DNA from: Bacteroidales bacterium
Lineage (GTDB): Bacteria > Bacteroidota > Bacteroidia > Bacteroidales > UBA932
DNA length: 64,000 nt
Direction: 5' to 3'
Assembly: GCA_017630215.1 (NCBI GenBank)
Contig: JAGBVR010000011.1
Span: 1 to 64,000 of the forward strand
Shown piece by piece: positions 34,216-44,206 of the stretch. The notes under the pieces were generated by a model, which saw only the letters and a list, made by a program, of their open reading frames with translations, was not told where the DNA came from and made no database searches. Each line of letters begins with the position of its first letter. Position 1 is the first letter of the stretch. A program made the translations under genes and the position numbers.

Positions 34216-34665
34216 ATGTTAAAGATTGGAGACAAGATGCCTGATTTCGAAGTAGTGGATCAGGACGGAAACAAGGTAAGTTCAAAGGACTTCATTGGTA
34301 AAAAGACAGTGGTGTATTTTTATCCGAAGGACAATACAAGCGGATGCACTGCGGAAGCTTGCAGTATAAGGGACAATTTTGAGGCTTTGATTGCCAAGGG
34401 ATACAATGTCGTCGGCGTCAGCAAGGACAGTGCTGCATCGCACAGAAAGTTCATCGAAAAATATGACCTTCCATTTACTCTTTTATCCGATACTTCCACT
34501 CTGATGCTCCAGGCTTTCGGGGCATGGGGAGAGAAGAAGATGTATGGAAAGACAGTCCTTGGTACTATTCGCCGGACCTTCATCTTCAGTGAAGATGGAA
34601 TTCTTGAAAGAATAATTGAAAAAGTCGATACCAAAAACCACGCAGACCAGATACTTAATCCATAG
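34216..34665 (+). CDS. bcp: Thioredoxin-dependent thiol peroxidase (Bcp/PrxQ)
   Basis: This 149-residue peroxiredoxin has YFYPKDNTSGCTAEACSIRD, with the peroxidatic Cys in GCT and the resolving Cys five residues later. This is the atypical 2-Cys PrxQ arrangement. It reduces peroxides in the cytosol using thioredoxin. The frame is open from 34150, but ATG 34216 gives the normal N-terminus (MLKIGDKMPDF). The CotH-type gene starts on the very next base after its stop, so the two are read together. Confidence 0.9.
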   Translation: MLKIGDKMPDFEVVDQDGNKVSSKDFIGKKTVVYFYPKDNTSGCTAEACSIRDNFEALIAKGYNVVGVSKDSAASHRKFIEKYDLPFTLLSDTSTLMLQAFGAWGEKKMYGKTVLGTIRRTFIFSEDGILERIIEKVDTKNHADQILNP

Positions 34666-36507
34666 ATGAAGAGAATGTCATTTTTATTTGCTGCCATGGC
34701 GGCAATCTTTTCTATCGCGGCTTGTCGGGAGGATCTTCCGGAGCCGCCTCCTTTTGTCTCAGATGTAGCGCTTCTTTCCCAAGGCGATGTCCTCATGGCG
34801 TACAAGGAAGTCTCTGAGTTTGATTTTGAAGTGCAGCCTCCTCAAGCGGAATTCGTATATGACGTGTCGGATCCGGAGTGCGAGGTCAGTGTAGTTTATG
34901 TGGATGCTTTCGGACAAGGGACGAGTCCTTCCGGCCATTTCAATGTGCGTAGTATAGACCGTTTGTCGGAGGGTGACGGAAGATATAGGGTGAAACTCCA
35001 GGATAAAGGCAGCGATTCCGGATATGAATCCCGGATGGTACTGAAGATCGCGCGGAAGGATGGTGAGGGCAAGGCCAATGCCGTTTATTCGGCACCTTTT
35101 ATGGTACGTCAGGAAAAGGCCCCGCTCTTTACTTATATGGGTTTTCTTAAAAAGAATAATCAGTCCGCTGTCTATGAGGATGTTACATTTGATGTGTCTT
35201 CTGGAAATGCAGTGGTTGCCACTCCTTTGATTTCAAGTCCTGAACTGGTGGCGACATTTGAAAGCAGGGGAGCGAAGGTGTATGCAGACGGTGCCGAGAT
35301 AATCAGCGGGGAGACCGTCATTGATTTCTCGAAGCCGGTGGTATTTACTGTGAAATCCAGGATTGAATACACATTCAAGGTAGAAGTCATTTATTCCGGA
35401 CTTCCCGTGGTCTTTGTCGAGACCGCAGGCGGGAAAGATATACCGAGCAAATGGGAAGATTGGCTGTCAGGCTCCAAGGTAACCATATACAATCCAGACT
35501 GGACCATCGATTATGAAGGCGGTACGGGTGTGCGCGGACGTGGAAACAGTACATGGGGCTATCCAAAGAAACCTTATGCACTGAAATTGGACAGCAAGGC
35601 TGAGATTCTTGGCATGCCCAAGCACAAGAGATGGGTGCTCCTGGCCAATTGGATGGACCGAACCCTTATGCGTAACAGCGTTTCCTTCGAACTGGCATCC
35701 CGTTCGGGGCTCGCCTATACTCCGAGGGGAGAGTTTGTGGAACTGTTCGTCAATGGAAAGCATAAGGGCAATTATTTCCTCTGCGAGCATATCAAGGTGG
35801 ATGAAAACCGTGTCAATATCGATGAACTCGACGAAGATGAGACTGATGGGGGGTATATCCTGGAATTGGATTCGTATTATGATGAGGCATTCAAGTTCCG
35901 TTCTCCAGTGAGAGATCTTCCGTATATGTTCAAGGATCCGGATGAAGTAACTGACGATCAGTTTGAATTCATGCGGAATTATGTCTCGGAACTGGAGAAT
36001 GCTCTCTATGATGACACCCGTTTTGCATCCGGAGAGTATATGGATTTTATTGATCTTGAGTCTTTTGCAGACTGGTGGATCATTATGGAGCTTACCGGTA
36101 TATGGGAGCCTAACCACCCGAAAAGCACATATATGCACAAGGATAAAGGAGGAAAGCTTGTTATGGGGCCGGTCTGGGATTTTGACTGGGAAACATATAC
36201 TCCCAAGACTTGGTTCAGTATCAATGAATCCCTTTATTACAAAAGACTTTTCCAGGACCCTCGTTTTGTGAAAGTTGTTAAGGAACGCTGGGAGATGAAT
36301 AAGGCCGATTATCAGACTCTTCCTGAGTATATCAGAGAAGAAGCTGCCAGAATCAGGAATTCCGACCGCATGGACAGTCCGATGTGGCCGATCACTCAGT
36401 GGGTCAATGGAGATGAGAATATGTCTTTTGATGATGCTGTCAGCAGGATGGTCACTGTCTATGAAGATAGATATGATTGGATGGATGATGCGGTTCGGCG
36501 CTTGTAA
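34666..36507 (+). CDS. CotH-kinase family lipoprotein
   Basis: This 613-residue lipoprotein has its lipobox Cys at 20 (IAAC). N-terminal beta domains (about 30-235) are followed by a CotH domain (about 240-600): GVRGRGNSTWGYPKKPYALK, WVLLANWMDRTLMRN and GPVWDFDWE. The last motif carries the Asp residues of the metal-binding loop known from spore-coat kinase CotH. Bacterial CotH-type proteins are secretory-pathway protein kinases or polysaccharide-associated proteins; the target here is unknown. Another CotH-type gene follows at 43 bp with its own promoter. Confidence 0.8.
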   Translation: MKRMSFLFAAMAAIFSIAACREDLPEPPPFVSDVALLSQGDVLMAYKEVSEFDFEVQPPQAEFVYDVSDPECEVSVVYVDAFGQGTSPSGHFNVRSIDRLSEGDGRYRVKLQDKGSDSGYESRMVLKIARKDGEGKANAVYSAPFMVRQEKAPLFTYMGFLKKNNQSAVYEDVTFDVSSGNAVVATPLISSPELVATFESRGAKVYADGAEIISGETVIDFSKPVVFTVKSRIEYTFKVEVIYSGLPVVFVETAGGKDIPSKWEDWLSGSKVTIYNPDWTIDYEGGTGVRGRGNSTWGYPKKPYALKLDSKAEILGMPKHKRWVLLANWMDRTLMRNSVSFELASRSGLAYTPRGEFVELFVNGKHKGNYFLCEHIKVDENRVNIDELDEDETDGGYILELDSYYDEAFKFRSPVRDLPYMFKDPDEVTDDQFEFMRNYVSELENALYDDTRFASGEYMDFIDLESFADWWIIMELTGIWEPNHPKSTYMHKDKGGKLVMGPVWDFDWETYTPKTWFSINESLYYKRLFQDPRFVKVVKERWEMNKADYQTLPEYIREEAARIRNSDRMDSPMWPITQWVNGDENMSFDDAVSRMVTVYEDRYDWMDDAVRRL

Positions 36508-36522
36508 GTCAGCAAAAATTCT

Positions 36523-36530
36523 TACCTTTG
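36523..36530 (+). promoter_or_regulatory. Bacteroidetes -7 promoter box
   Basis: TACCTTTG with a CTTG at 36501-36504, 18 bp upstream, fits the -33/-7 layout. It lies 20 bp before the 36551 start. Confidence 0.65.
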
Positions 36531-36550
36531 CTCCCCTTTAAAATAAATTT

Positions 36551-38770
36551 ATGAAGCGAATATTACCATTGCTGCTGGCCATCGGGCTGGTTTTCATCGG
36601 ATGTCAGGAGGAACCTGTAGCTCCTGGTGTAAATGGAAAATCTTTTAATGTCAGTGTAGAGTCTCTTTCTGAAACCCGTACGGAATTAAGTCAGGACAAT
36701 AAGGTACTTTGGTGTGAGGGAGATCAGATAATTGCATTCGAAGCGAATACGATAGGATCGAAGTACAAGATCTCGTCCGCGGCTGTCGGAAATACTTCTG
36801 GTACCTTCGAATTTGTGGAGACTGTATCCAATAAGGATGTTGCAGAAGCTCCTATGGCGGCCAATGTCGCATATTATCCGTTCGACAAATCGGTCGTATG
36901 TACAGAGATGTCTACCGGTACATATGTTCTTGAGGAAGTGGAACTTCCTGAACATCAGACGTATGCAGAGGAGTCATTCGGCCCGGAAGCTTTCCCTATG
37001 GTGGCTGTCAGCAAGGCAGAAAGCCGCGATCTTATGTTCCGCAATGTCTGCGGAGCGATTATGTTCCAGATAAAGGGTGATGTGACTGTCACTTCCATCA
37101 ATCTTAAAGGCCACAATGCTGAGGCACTTTCCGGAGAAGCTGAAATCACCGCGTATTCTGACGGAAGCGCTCCTGAAATCGAGATGAAGTCCAAAGCTCT
37201 GACAGGTGTCAGCCTGAATTGCGGAAACGGAGTGAGCCTTTCAAAGACCTCTGCAACGGAATTCATCATTGCTGTCCCTCCTACAGTCTTCAGCAAAGGA
37301 TTCACTGCCGTGATCAATTCGTCAGAGGGAAAGTCTATGGAGTTCACTACTGACAAATCCAATACGGTCAGCCGTTCTTCGATTCTCAAGATGCCTGAAA
37401 TTACTTTCGAAGACGGGGACAAGACCTTCCAGTCTGTATTCATCAATGATCCCGGTATTGCATATGTATGGGATGAGAATGTGATTCCGGAGATTACCAT
37501 TCACATGACAAAGGATGAGTGGAACAAGCTTCTTAAGAGATATGATGAGTTTGATCATAATGTAGATTATTTCCATGCTGACTTTACATACAAGAAGGGT
37601 GACGAGGTTCATTTCATCGAGGATGGTGGAGTGAGACTTCGTGGAAATACATCCCGCAGAAGACCTGAAGGAAACAGAGGACAGAATCATAATTCGGTGA
37701 ATCCGGACTGGCACCACTGTCATTTCGGAATCAACTTCCGCAAGTTCCACAAGGACAATGACCACACTATAAACGGCATCCGTAAGGTTAACCTCAAGTG
37801 GTTCAAGGATGATCCGTGCTATGTGCGTGAACTTTACAGCTATGACCTTTTCCGCAGATATGGTATCTGGACTGCCGCTCATGATATTTATTGTAGGGTT
37901 TGGCTGGATATCGAGGGAGATAAGGAGCCGGCATATTATGGTGTGTATGAGATGATCGAGCCTGTAGATGATAAGTTCGTGGAGAAGCGTATTGACGGTA
38001 TGTTCGAGAGCGAGGACGGCTTCCTCTGGAAGTGTGTATATGGAGTGGGCGGACCTGCGGATCTCAGAAGTGCCGATGACAATTCCAACAGATTCAACTG
38101 GGATCAGGATAATGGCGTCAATTATACTTATGAGTTCAAGGGCGATGAAGAGGATTTTGCTGCGGCTAAAGAACAGCTTCGCGACTTTATCCTGAAATTG
38201 ACAGGAAAGAATGACGACAGTTTCTACAAATGGATAAACGAGGTCTGCGATGTGGAACTCCTTCTCAAGACTTATGCTGTGAATGTCGCCCTCGGAATGT
38301 GGGATGATATGTGGAACAACGGAAATAATTATTATCTGTATTTCAATACTACGGACAAATATGCCTACAAAGTCTTCTTTATCCCGTATGACTATGATAA
38401 TTCCATCGGTACAAGTTCCAACTGCGGAGTCCAGAGTGATGCCGGACGTCAGGACCCATACAACTGGGGTGACAGCGGTCTTCTGATGGAAAGAATGATG
38501 AAGTTCGACGATTTCAAGCAGATTTACAAGGATGCCTTGAAGGAACTCGTCGATCCGGCTAACGATCTCTTCCATATGAATGCCAGCGTGCCGAGAATCA
38601 AGGCTTGGCAGGAAAGGATATCACCGTATATCAGCAATGATACTGGTGAAGATATGAAGATTGAAGATAAACCTGCATACTGGGGAAATCATGGTGAATA
38701 CCGTCTTATGGACACTGGGAACAATAACTTCTTCAAGGTGAAGACGGAGACCATCAACAAGATGAGATAA
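36551..38770 (+). CDS. Fimbrillin-like and CotH-kinase lipoprotein
   Basis: This 739-residue lipoprotein has its lipobox Cys at 18 (VFIGC). A fimbrillin-like N-terminal domain (about 28-290) resembles that of the 20449 product: LSETRTELSQDNKVLWCEGDQI, then VSKAESRDLMFRNVCGAIMF. A CotH-kinase domain follows (about 300-735): ITIHMTKDEWNKLL, GVRLRGNTSRR, and FFIPYDYDNSIG with the Asp motif. The fimbrillin module thus occurs in this window alone, with LRR, with M64 peptidase and with CotH kinase, as a common surface-display or assembly domain. The N-terminus is preceded by a strong -7 box (36523). Confidence 0.8.
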   Translation: MKRILPLLLAIGLVFIGCQEEPVAPGVNGKSFNVSVESLSETRTELSQDNKVLWCEGDQIIAFEANTIGSKYKISSAAVGNTSGTFEFVETVSNKDVAEAPMAANVAYYPFDKSVVCTEMSTGTYVLEEVELPEHQTYAEESFGPEAFPMVAVSKAESRDLMFRNVCGAIMFQIKGDVTVTSINLKGHNAEALSGEAEITAYSDGSAPEIEMKSKALTGVSLNCGNGVSLSKTSATEFIIAVPPTVFSKGFTAVINSSEGKSMEFTTDKSNTVSRSSILKMPEITFEDGDKTFQSVFINDPGIAYVWDENVIPEITIHMTKDEWNKLLKRYDEFDHNVDYFHADFTYKKGDEVHFIEDGGVRLRGNTSRRRPEGNRGQNHNSVNPDWHHCHFGINFRKFHKDNDHTINGIRKVNLKWFKDDPCYVRELYSYDLFRRYGIWTAAHDIYCRVWLDIEGDKEPAYYGVYEMIEPVDDKFVEKRIDGMFESEDGFLWKCVYGVGGPADLRSADDNSNRFNWDQDNGVNYTYEFKGDEEDFAAAKEQLRDFILKLTGKNDDSFYKWINEVCDVELLLKTYAVNVALGMWDDMWNNGNNYYLYFNTTDKYAYKVFFIPYDYDNSIGTSSNCGVQSDAGRQDPYNWGDSGLLMERMMKFDDFKQIYKDALKELVDPANDLFHMNASVPRIKAWQERISPYISNDTGEDMKIEDKPAYWGNHGEYRLMDTGNNNFFKVKTETINKMR

Positions 38771-38845
38771 AAATTTTCCACGGAAAAAATCGTTTTTACA
38801 CCAAATTTGTATAAGACGTTTCGTAGCACATTTAAATTAGTGGTT

Positions 38846-40078
38846 ATGAAACGTCTTAAATTAATTTTGGGAGCTGCGGCTCTTGCAGCTGTCGCTTTGA
38901 CAGCATCACCTGCGGTCAATGCGCAGGAAAACGGAAACAGGGATGAATACGGTAAGATCGTCAGAGGCCCTTATCAGACAAATTCCTTCGGCGACAACTG
39001 GTTCATCGGAGCCGGCGGCGGTATCAACGTCTTTCTGAATGACGGCTACAAGACCAATATCGGTCCAAGTATCGATGCCGGAGTCGGTAAATGGTTCACA
39101 CCTGCGGTCGGAATGCGTGTCGGATATTCCGGTCTGAATACAAACTACTGGGCAGACCAGCCTTCGGTGCTAGGTCGTACTCTCGATAATGATGAAGGCA
39201 GATACCAGCAGAAATTCGGATATATGTATATCCATGGCGATTTCCTGTGGAACATTTCAGATGCCATAGGAGGATATAAGGAGACGCGTTTCTGGAATTT
39301 CGTACCTTATCTCCATGCCGGATATTTCAGAGCATATGGGCTTGATGGTGCTGATTATGACAATAATGAAATTGCTGCCGGTGCCGGACTTCTCCATAAT
39401 CTCCGTCTGGCTGAAAGGCTCGATCTCATTGTGGATATGAAGGCGATCATTGTCAACGGAAGAGTTAACGGTTCTGATGGAGTGGCGTTGCTTCCTTCTG
39501 TTACAATGGGACTTGCAGTCGATATGGGATGGCCTGGTTTTGTCCGTACCTCTACAGTCATAGGTGCGTTGGAGGCCGCTACAGTGGATCAGATGGCTGC
39601 CCTTGAAGCAGCCGCAGTAGCCCTCGAATTAGCAAACGCTACGCTCGAACAGGAAAATCTCAATCTTCAGAACAAGAATGCAAACCTTACCGAGCAGGTC
39701 AATAATCTGAAAAAGAACACTGCGCTCATGAAATCAGCGGACTTCTACAAAGAACTTTCTCCTGTGACTGTTTATTTCAATATCGGAAAGTCCACTCTGA
39801 CGGTAGATGAAATGCATCATCTGGATTACATAGCTAAGAATATTCTTGCAAAGGCAGACAAGCAATCCAAGGTTTATATTACAGTCATGGGATCTGCTGA
39901 CAGCAATACGGGTAGTCAGAAACGCAATCAGACACTCAGTGAGGCCCGCGGTAAATATGTCGCTGATATTCTTGCATCGAAATATGGTATCTCCAAGGAA
40001 CGCATGGTGGTAAAATCCGAGGTCGTGAAGGCCGATGCGGATCCGGAGCTGGACAGAGCTGTCAAGATTGCCTTCTAG
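38846..40078 (+). CDS. OmpA-family outer membrane protein
   Basis: This 410-residue protein has a signal peptide (MKRLKLILGAAALAAVALTA, cleaved at NAQ-E). An N-terminal beta-barrel (about 45-235; alternating strands such as NWFIGAGGGINVF) is followed by an Ala/Glu/Asn-rich coiled coil (about 245-295) and a C-terminal OmpA peptidoglycan-binding domain (about 305-410; VYFNIGKSTLT, LSEARGKYVADIL). It ties the outer membrane to the cell wall and is usually abundant. The frame is open from 38807, but ATG 38846 gives the signal peptide. Confidence 0.9.
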   Translation: MKRLKLILGAAALAAVALTASPAVNAQENGNRDEYGKIVRGPYQTNSFGDNWFIGAGGGINVFLNDGYKTNIGPSIDAGVGKWFTPAVGMRVGYSGLNTNYWADQPSVLGRTLDNDEGRYQQKFGYMYIHGDFLWNISDAIGGYKETRFWNFVPYLHAGYFRAYGLDGADYDNNEIAAGAGLLHNLRLAERLDLIVDMKAIIVNGRVNGSDGVALLPSVTMGLAVDMGWPGFVRTSTVIGALEAATVDQMAALEAAAVALELANATLEQENLNLQNKNANLTEQVNNLKKNTALMKSADFYKELSPVTVYFNIGKSTLTVDEMHHLDYIAKNILAKADKQSKVYITVMGSADSNTGSQKRNQTLSEARGKYVADILASKYGISKERMVVKSEVVKADADPELDRAVKIAF

Positions 40079-40098
40079 GCTATTTCATGAAAATGAAT

Positions 40099-40137
40099 AA
40101 GGAGATGCGCTCAATCTATGGGACATCTCCTTTTTTT
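40099..40137 (+). terminator. Terminator after the OmpA gene
   Basis: AAGGAGATG (40099-40107) pairs with CATCTCCTT (40124-40132), followed by a T run. Confidence 0.85.
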
Positions 40138-40141
40138 ATGT

Positions 40142-40149
40142 TATATTTG
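40142..40149 (+). promoter_or_regulatory. Bacteroidetes -7 promoter box for purT
   Basis: TATATTTG fits TAnnTTTG, 51 bp before the purT start and directly after the upstream terminator. Confidence 0.6.
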
Positions 40150-40200
40150 CCAGATATGTTCATTGTGAACCAGCTATGAAAATTTAAAATAGATTCAGAT

Positions 40201-41385
40201 ATGACAAAGATCGGAACTACATTCACAAAATCGGGCAAGAAGGCCGTCCTCTGCGGATCAGGTGAGCTCGGAAAGGAAGTTGCACTCGAACTCCAGCGTT
40301 ACGGAGTGGAGGTAGTCGCACTTGACAAATATGCCAATGCACCGGCAATGCATGTCGCTCACTCAAGCCATGTACTTTCAATGCTGGATGGCGATGCTCT
40401 TGAGGCTGTTATCAAGCAGGAGGATCCGGACTACATAATTCCGGAAATTGAGGCGATAGCTACTGACAGACTTGTAAAGCTCGAAGAAGAGGGATACAAT
40501 GTGATTCCGACAGCCAAGGCAACACGCCTTACAATGAACCGTGAGGGTATCAGACGCCTCGCAGCAGAGACTCTCGGACTGCCGACATCTCCATACAGAT
40601 TTGCTCAGACCAGAGAAGAATTCGATGCAGCGGTAGCTGAAATAGGTATCCCATGTGTTGTGAAGCCTGTCATGAGCTCATCAGGACACGGGCAGAGCAC
40701 CATCAAGTCAGAAGCAGACATCGATAATGCATGGAAGGTATCACAGGAAGGTGGTCGTGCCGGAAGCGGCAAGGTCATTGTGGAAGGTTTCGTAAAATTT
40801 GATTACGAGATAACTCTCCTGACCGTACGCCATTGCGCTGGAACTACATTCCTCAAGCCAGTAGGACATCATCAGGTGGATGGTGACTATCGTGAGTCGT
40901 GGCAGCCGCAGGCTATGTCCCCTGCAGCTATCGAGAAGGCTGAATATATAGCAAAGGCCATTACAGATGCCCTTGGCGGTTATGGTATCTTCGGTGTCGA
41001 ACTCTTTATCAGAGGTGAAGAAGTAATCTTCAGCGAAGTGTCTCCTAGGCCACATGATACGGGAATGGTGACAATGATCTCGCAGGATCAGTCTGAGTTC
41101 GGTCTTCATGCACGTGCAATCCTCGGTCTCCCGGTACCGGAAGTGAGATTCTACGGACCATCAGCTTCCAAGGCCATTGTTGTAGAAGGTAACACAAAGG
41201 AATACGAATTCTGTAACCTTGAAGAAGTGCTTGAAGAGCCAGGTGTGCAGATCCGAATCTTCGGCAAACCTGAAATCGCAGGTCACCGTCGTGTGGGCGT
41301 CATTCTCGCTACAGCTGAAACAGTGGAAGATGCCCTTGCAAAGGCAGAGAGAGCATATGCCAAGCTTGAAGTAAAGGTTTACTAA
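40201..41385 (+). CDS. purT: Formate-dependent phosphoribosylglycinamide formyltransferase
   Basis: This 394-residue ATP-grasp enzyme is at the normal length of PurT: N-terminal preATP-grasp ([21 protein letters not shown]), ATP-binding lobe ([16 protein letters not shown]) and catalytic segment ([28 protein letters not shown]). It formylates GAR with formate and ATP in purine synthesis (cytosol). It stands as a single gene between a promoter (40142) and a strong hairpin (41401). No riboswitch was seen in its short leader. Confidence 0.92.
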   Translation: MTKIGTTFTKSGKKAVLCGSGELGKEVALELQRYGVEVVALDKYANAPAMHVAHSSHVLSMLDGDALEAVIKQEDPDYIIPEIEAIATDRLVKLEEEGYNVIPTAKATRLTMNREGIRRLAAETLGLPTSPYRFAQTREEFDAAVAEIGIPCVVKPVMSSSGHGQSTIKSEADIDNAWKVSQEGGRAGSGKVIVEGFVKFDYEITLLTVRHCAGTTFLKPVGHHQVDGDYRESWQPQAMSPAAIEKAEYIAKAITDALGGYGIFGVELFIRGEEVIFSEVSPRPHDTGMVTMISQDQSEFGLHARAILGLPVPEVRFYGPSASKAIVVEGNTKEYEFCNLEEVLEEPGVQIRIFGKPEIAGHRRVGVILATAETVEDALAKAERAYAKLEVKVY

Positions 41386-41400
41386 AAGAATACCTGAATA

Positions 41401-41437
41401 ATAAATCTGACCGGTCTGATATTCCGGTCAGATTTAT
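41401..41437. terminator. Bidirectional terminator
   Basis: A perfect 14-bp stem ATAAATCTGACCGG / CCGGTCAGATTTAT lies between the convergent purT and HAD phosphatase genes. Confidence 0.9.
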
Positions 41438-41447
41438 ATTGTAATTT

Positions 41448-42287
41448 CTATTTTGATTTGGCAAGTTTCGCCAGATCAAAATCTGCCTTTATCTTGTCAA
41501 TGATAGCGCAGACTAATTCATACGTCCGGCTTTCCCTTGTGTATCTGGCCGGGGTGATGAAATTGACCCTGTGCTGGCGTAGCAGCTTCTTTGCTACATT
41601 CACCTTTTTCTTGATGTCGGGATTATATACGGCAATCGAGTTTCCACCAAACATCTTGACGATCTTCATGCAAGGCACGTCTGTCTCACCGTCTCCAAAA
41701 TAGATCATATGCGGGAAAGGAATCCTCTTATTGTCTTCTTCCTTGCTCTCATTCACTTTCTTGTTGTCACGGATACTCAGGATACCCTTGTTGATCTTGA
41801 AGAGGAATTGGGTCTTGGCCGTATAGTCCACAGCCACTCCGGGCCATTCCGCCTCTCCTTCTTCGTTATAAAGGAACGAACAGGCGAAAATCTTCTTGAA
41901 TTCGTGTCCGATCTCTGTACCTTCGATCATCTCGGCAAGTCCAGATGAATTGATGTAATGCTCGACCTTTACACCTTTCGATTTGCCGTATTCATTGACC
42001 AGACCGAACCAATCCTTCACACCCTCGAACAGTTCCACCGACTCTCCGAACTTCTTGAAATCTTCCCTTCGAAGCTTGATGCCAGCTTTTCTTGCCTCGT
42101 CGTACATCAGCTTCATATAACTGAGAATGTTGCTCGCATCCTGGCCCAAAGCTATCTCGTCACTTTCCTGCCAGAATTCCTGAGGCTTCTTGCCGATAGC
42201 CTGAATGAATCCAAACTCCTGCATGTTACCTGGCGACAATGTGCCGTCAAAGTCGTAAATTAAGGCTACAATTGGTCGATTTTTCAT
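41448..42287 (-). CDS. HAD-family phosphatase (phosphoserine-phosphatase-like)
   Basis: This 279-residue protein has the HAD motif I VALIYDFDGTLSPG near the N-terminus, a Ser in INSSG (motif II) and a late YFGDGETDVPCMK (motif IV with the Mg-binding Asp pair). It resembles the phosphoserine-phosphatase branch, but the substrate is unknown. The start at 42287 is fixed by the family N-terminus; the longer frame upstream (to 42374) overlaps the divergent promoter region. Confidence 0.75.
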   Translation of the reverse strand: MKNRPIVALIYDFDGTLSPGNMQEFGFIQAIGKKPQEFWQESDEIALGQDASNILSYMKLMYDEARKAGIKLRREDFKKFGESVELFEGVKDWFGLVNEYGKSKGVKVEHYINSSGLAEMIEGTEIGHEFKKIFACSFLYNEEGEAEWPGVAVDYTAKTQFLFKINKGILSIRDNKKVNESKEEDNKRIPFPHMIYFGDGETDVPCMKIVKMFGGNSIAVYNPDIKKKVNVAKKLLRQHRVNFITPARYTRESRTYELVCAIIDKIKADFDLAKLAKSK

Positions 42288-42379
42288 AGTGTGAATCAAT
42301 TTTAATACAATATTTGCCACAAAAACTCGCCTTTCGCCACAAATATAATAAATTCTACACATGCATGAGTGCATTTCAT

Positions 42380-42387
42380 TACTTTTG
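42380..42387 (+). promoter_or_regulatory. Bacteroidetes -7 promoter box
   Basis: TACTTTTG fits TAnnTTTG, 43 bp before the acyl-CoA ligase start at 42431. Confidence 0.6.
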
Positions 42388-42430
42388 CAAACGAAAAAAT
42401 CAAACCGCTGTAAAATATAAGCAAATTACG

Positions 42431-44065
42431 ATGAAACACTACTTTACAAGACTTGAAGAAGCTATCAAGACCGGCTGGGATCGTCCGGCATTAGGCAATT
42501 TCCGTGGTGAAGTTTTCACATTCGGCCAGCTGGCGACACAGATAGCTAAATTCCATCTTTTCTTTGATGCTATAGGCCTTAAGAAAGGTGATAAGGTAGC
42601 GCTCTGCGCAAAGAACTCAGCACGATGGGGAGTCACTTTCTTTGCGGCCAATACATATGAAGCTGTGCTTGTTCCTATCCTTGCCGACTTTCATCCGGAC
42701 AGTGTGAATTCTCTGGTAGATCATTCAGAGAGCAAGGTGCTTCTTGCAGATACTGACATCTGGAACAAGCTTGATATCGCGCAGATGCCGACAATCAAGG
42801 CAGTCATCTCATCAAGTGATTTCTCTCTTCTCTACTCGGCAGACGAGAAGATCAATGAAGTGAATGATAAGCTCGACCAGCTTTTCGCAGAAAAGTATCC
42901 GAACGGATTTTCGGCCTCTGATGTCGCATATCCTATCGATAATGACAAAGAACTCGCTATCATCAATTATACTTCAGGTACGACAAGTGCCCCTAAGGGA
43001 GTTATGCTGCGTTATGAATGTCTGTCGGCAAATGTGGAGTTCGGTCAGAAGAGACTTCCTTCATATCCCGAAGACAAGATTGTTTCAATGCTCCCGATGG
43101 CTCACATGTACGGCATGATGTTCGAGCTGATCTATCCGCTATGTGGCGGTTCTTCTATTTATTATCTTGGTAAGACTCCTACTCCAGCACTCCTTCTGGG
43201 AGCTATGGCAGAAGTGAAGCCATACCTTGTGATTACAGTGCCTCTCGTTATGGAGAAGATCTTCAAGAGTAAGGTGGCGCCAGTGATAAATAAGCCGATA
43301 ATGAAGGTCATCACTTCGATTCCAGGTCTTAATCAGGTTATTTTCAAGAAGATCCGCAACACACTCCTCAGTGCTTTCGGTGGTAATGTCCGCGAAATCG
43401 TGATGGGTGGTGCTGCACTCAACCCTGATGTGGAGAAGTGGTTCAGAAAGTTCAAGCTTCCGTTCACAGTAGGCTATGGTATGACAGAGGCCGCTCCTTT
43501 GATGGCATATGAGGATTGGTGGGACTTTGTTTCAAAATCTTGCGGAAAGGCTGTGGACAGCGTTCAGGTCCGTATTGATTCTGACGATCCATATAATAAG
43601 GTGGGAGAAATCCAGGCTAAGGGATACAGTCTCATGACCGGATATTATAAGAATGAAGAGGCTACCAAGGCTGCATTCACCGAGGACGGATGGATGCGTA
43701 CCGGAGACCTTGGACTCATCGACAAGAAGGGCAATATCTTCATTAAGGGACGCAGTAAGAATATGATCCTTTCTGCAAACGGCCAGAATATCTATCCTGA
43801 AGAAATCGAAGCGACTGTCAATAACCAGCCATATGTAATCGAGTCTGTTGTCATCGACAGAGGACCAAGACTTGTAGCTCTTGCATATATGGACGCAGAG
43901 AAAGCAAAGACGGATGGGGTAGACCTGGAGGCATATAAGGTACAGCTTATGAATGAGGTCAATAAGTCCATGCCAGCTTACAGCAAGATCAATATCGTGG
44001 AGTATATGGAACAGCCGTTTGAGAAGACTCCGAAGATGAGCATCAAGAGATTTATGTATAAATAA
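42431..44065 (+). CDS. AMP-dependent synthetase/ligase (acyl-CoA synthetase-like)
   Basis: This 544-residue ANL-superfamily enzyme has the P-loop INYTSGTTSAPKGVML, the A5 motif GYGMTEAAPL, the A7 motif MRTGDLG and the late A8/A10 part KNMILSANGQNIYPEEIE. It activates a carboxylate with ATP and likely transfers it to CoA. The branch resembles bacterial long-chain fatty acid CoA ligases; the substrate is not certain. The start is placed at 42431, because the frame upstream crosses the -7 box. Confidence 0.82.
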   Translation: MKHYFTRLEEAIKTGWDRPALGNFRGEVFTFGQLATQIAKFHLFFDAIGLKKGDKVALCAKNSARWGVTFFAANTYEAVLVPILADFHPDSVNSLVDHSESKVLLADTDIWNKLDIAQMPTIKAVISSSDFSLLYSADEKINEVNDKLDQLFAEKYPNGFSASDVAYPIDNDKELAIINYTSGTTSAPKGVMLRYECLSANVEFGQKRLPSYPEDKIVSMLPMAHMYGMMFELIYPLCGGSSIYYLGKTPTPALLLGAMAEVKPYLVITVPLVMEKIFKSKVAPVINKPIMKVITSIPGLNQVIFKKIRNTLLSAFGGNVREIVMGGAALNPDVEKWFRKFKLPFTVGYGMTEAAPLMAYEDWWDFVSKSCGKAVDSVQVRIDSDDPYNKVGEIQAKGYSLMTGYYKNEEATKAAFTEDGWMRTGDLGLIDKKGNIFIKGRSKNMILSANGQNIYPEEIEATVNNQPYVIESVVIDRGPRLVALAYMDAEKAKTDGVDLEAYKVQLMNEVNKSMPAYSKINIVEYMEQPFEKTPKMSIKRFMYK

Positions 44066-44096
44066 CATATATCACGAGTACTATTCTTAAACCATG

Positions 44097-44131
44097 GGCG
44101 GTCTGATTCTTTAGGTCAGGCCGCCTTTCTT
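44097..44131 (+). terminator. Terminator after the ligase gene
   Basis: GGCGGTCTGA (44097-44106) pairs with TCAGGCCGCC (44116-44125), followed by TTTCTT. Confidence 0.85.
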
Positions 44132-44206
44132 ATGTCTGAAGCCCTTTCTTCTCTCATGGTAGGAACGTATGAATGTAATGTGGGTGCCAATATATGATTT
44201 CCGACA

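Noticed and set aside
40142-40200. Purine riboswitch before purT
   Set aside because: The leader is shorter than about 50 nt and shows no three-way junction sequence.
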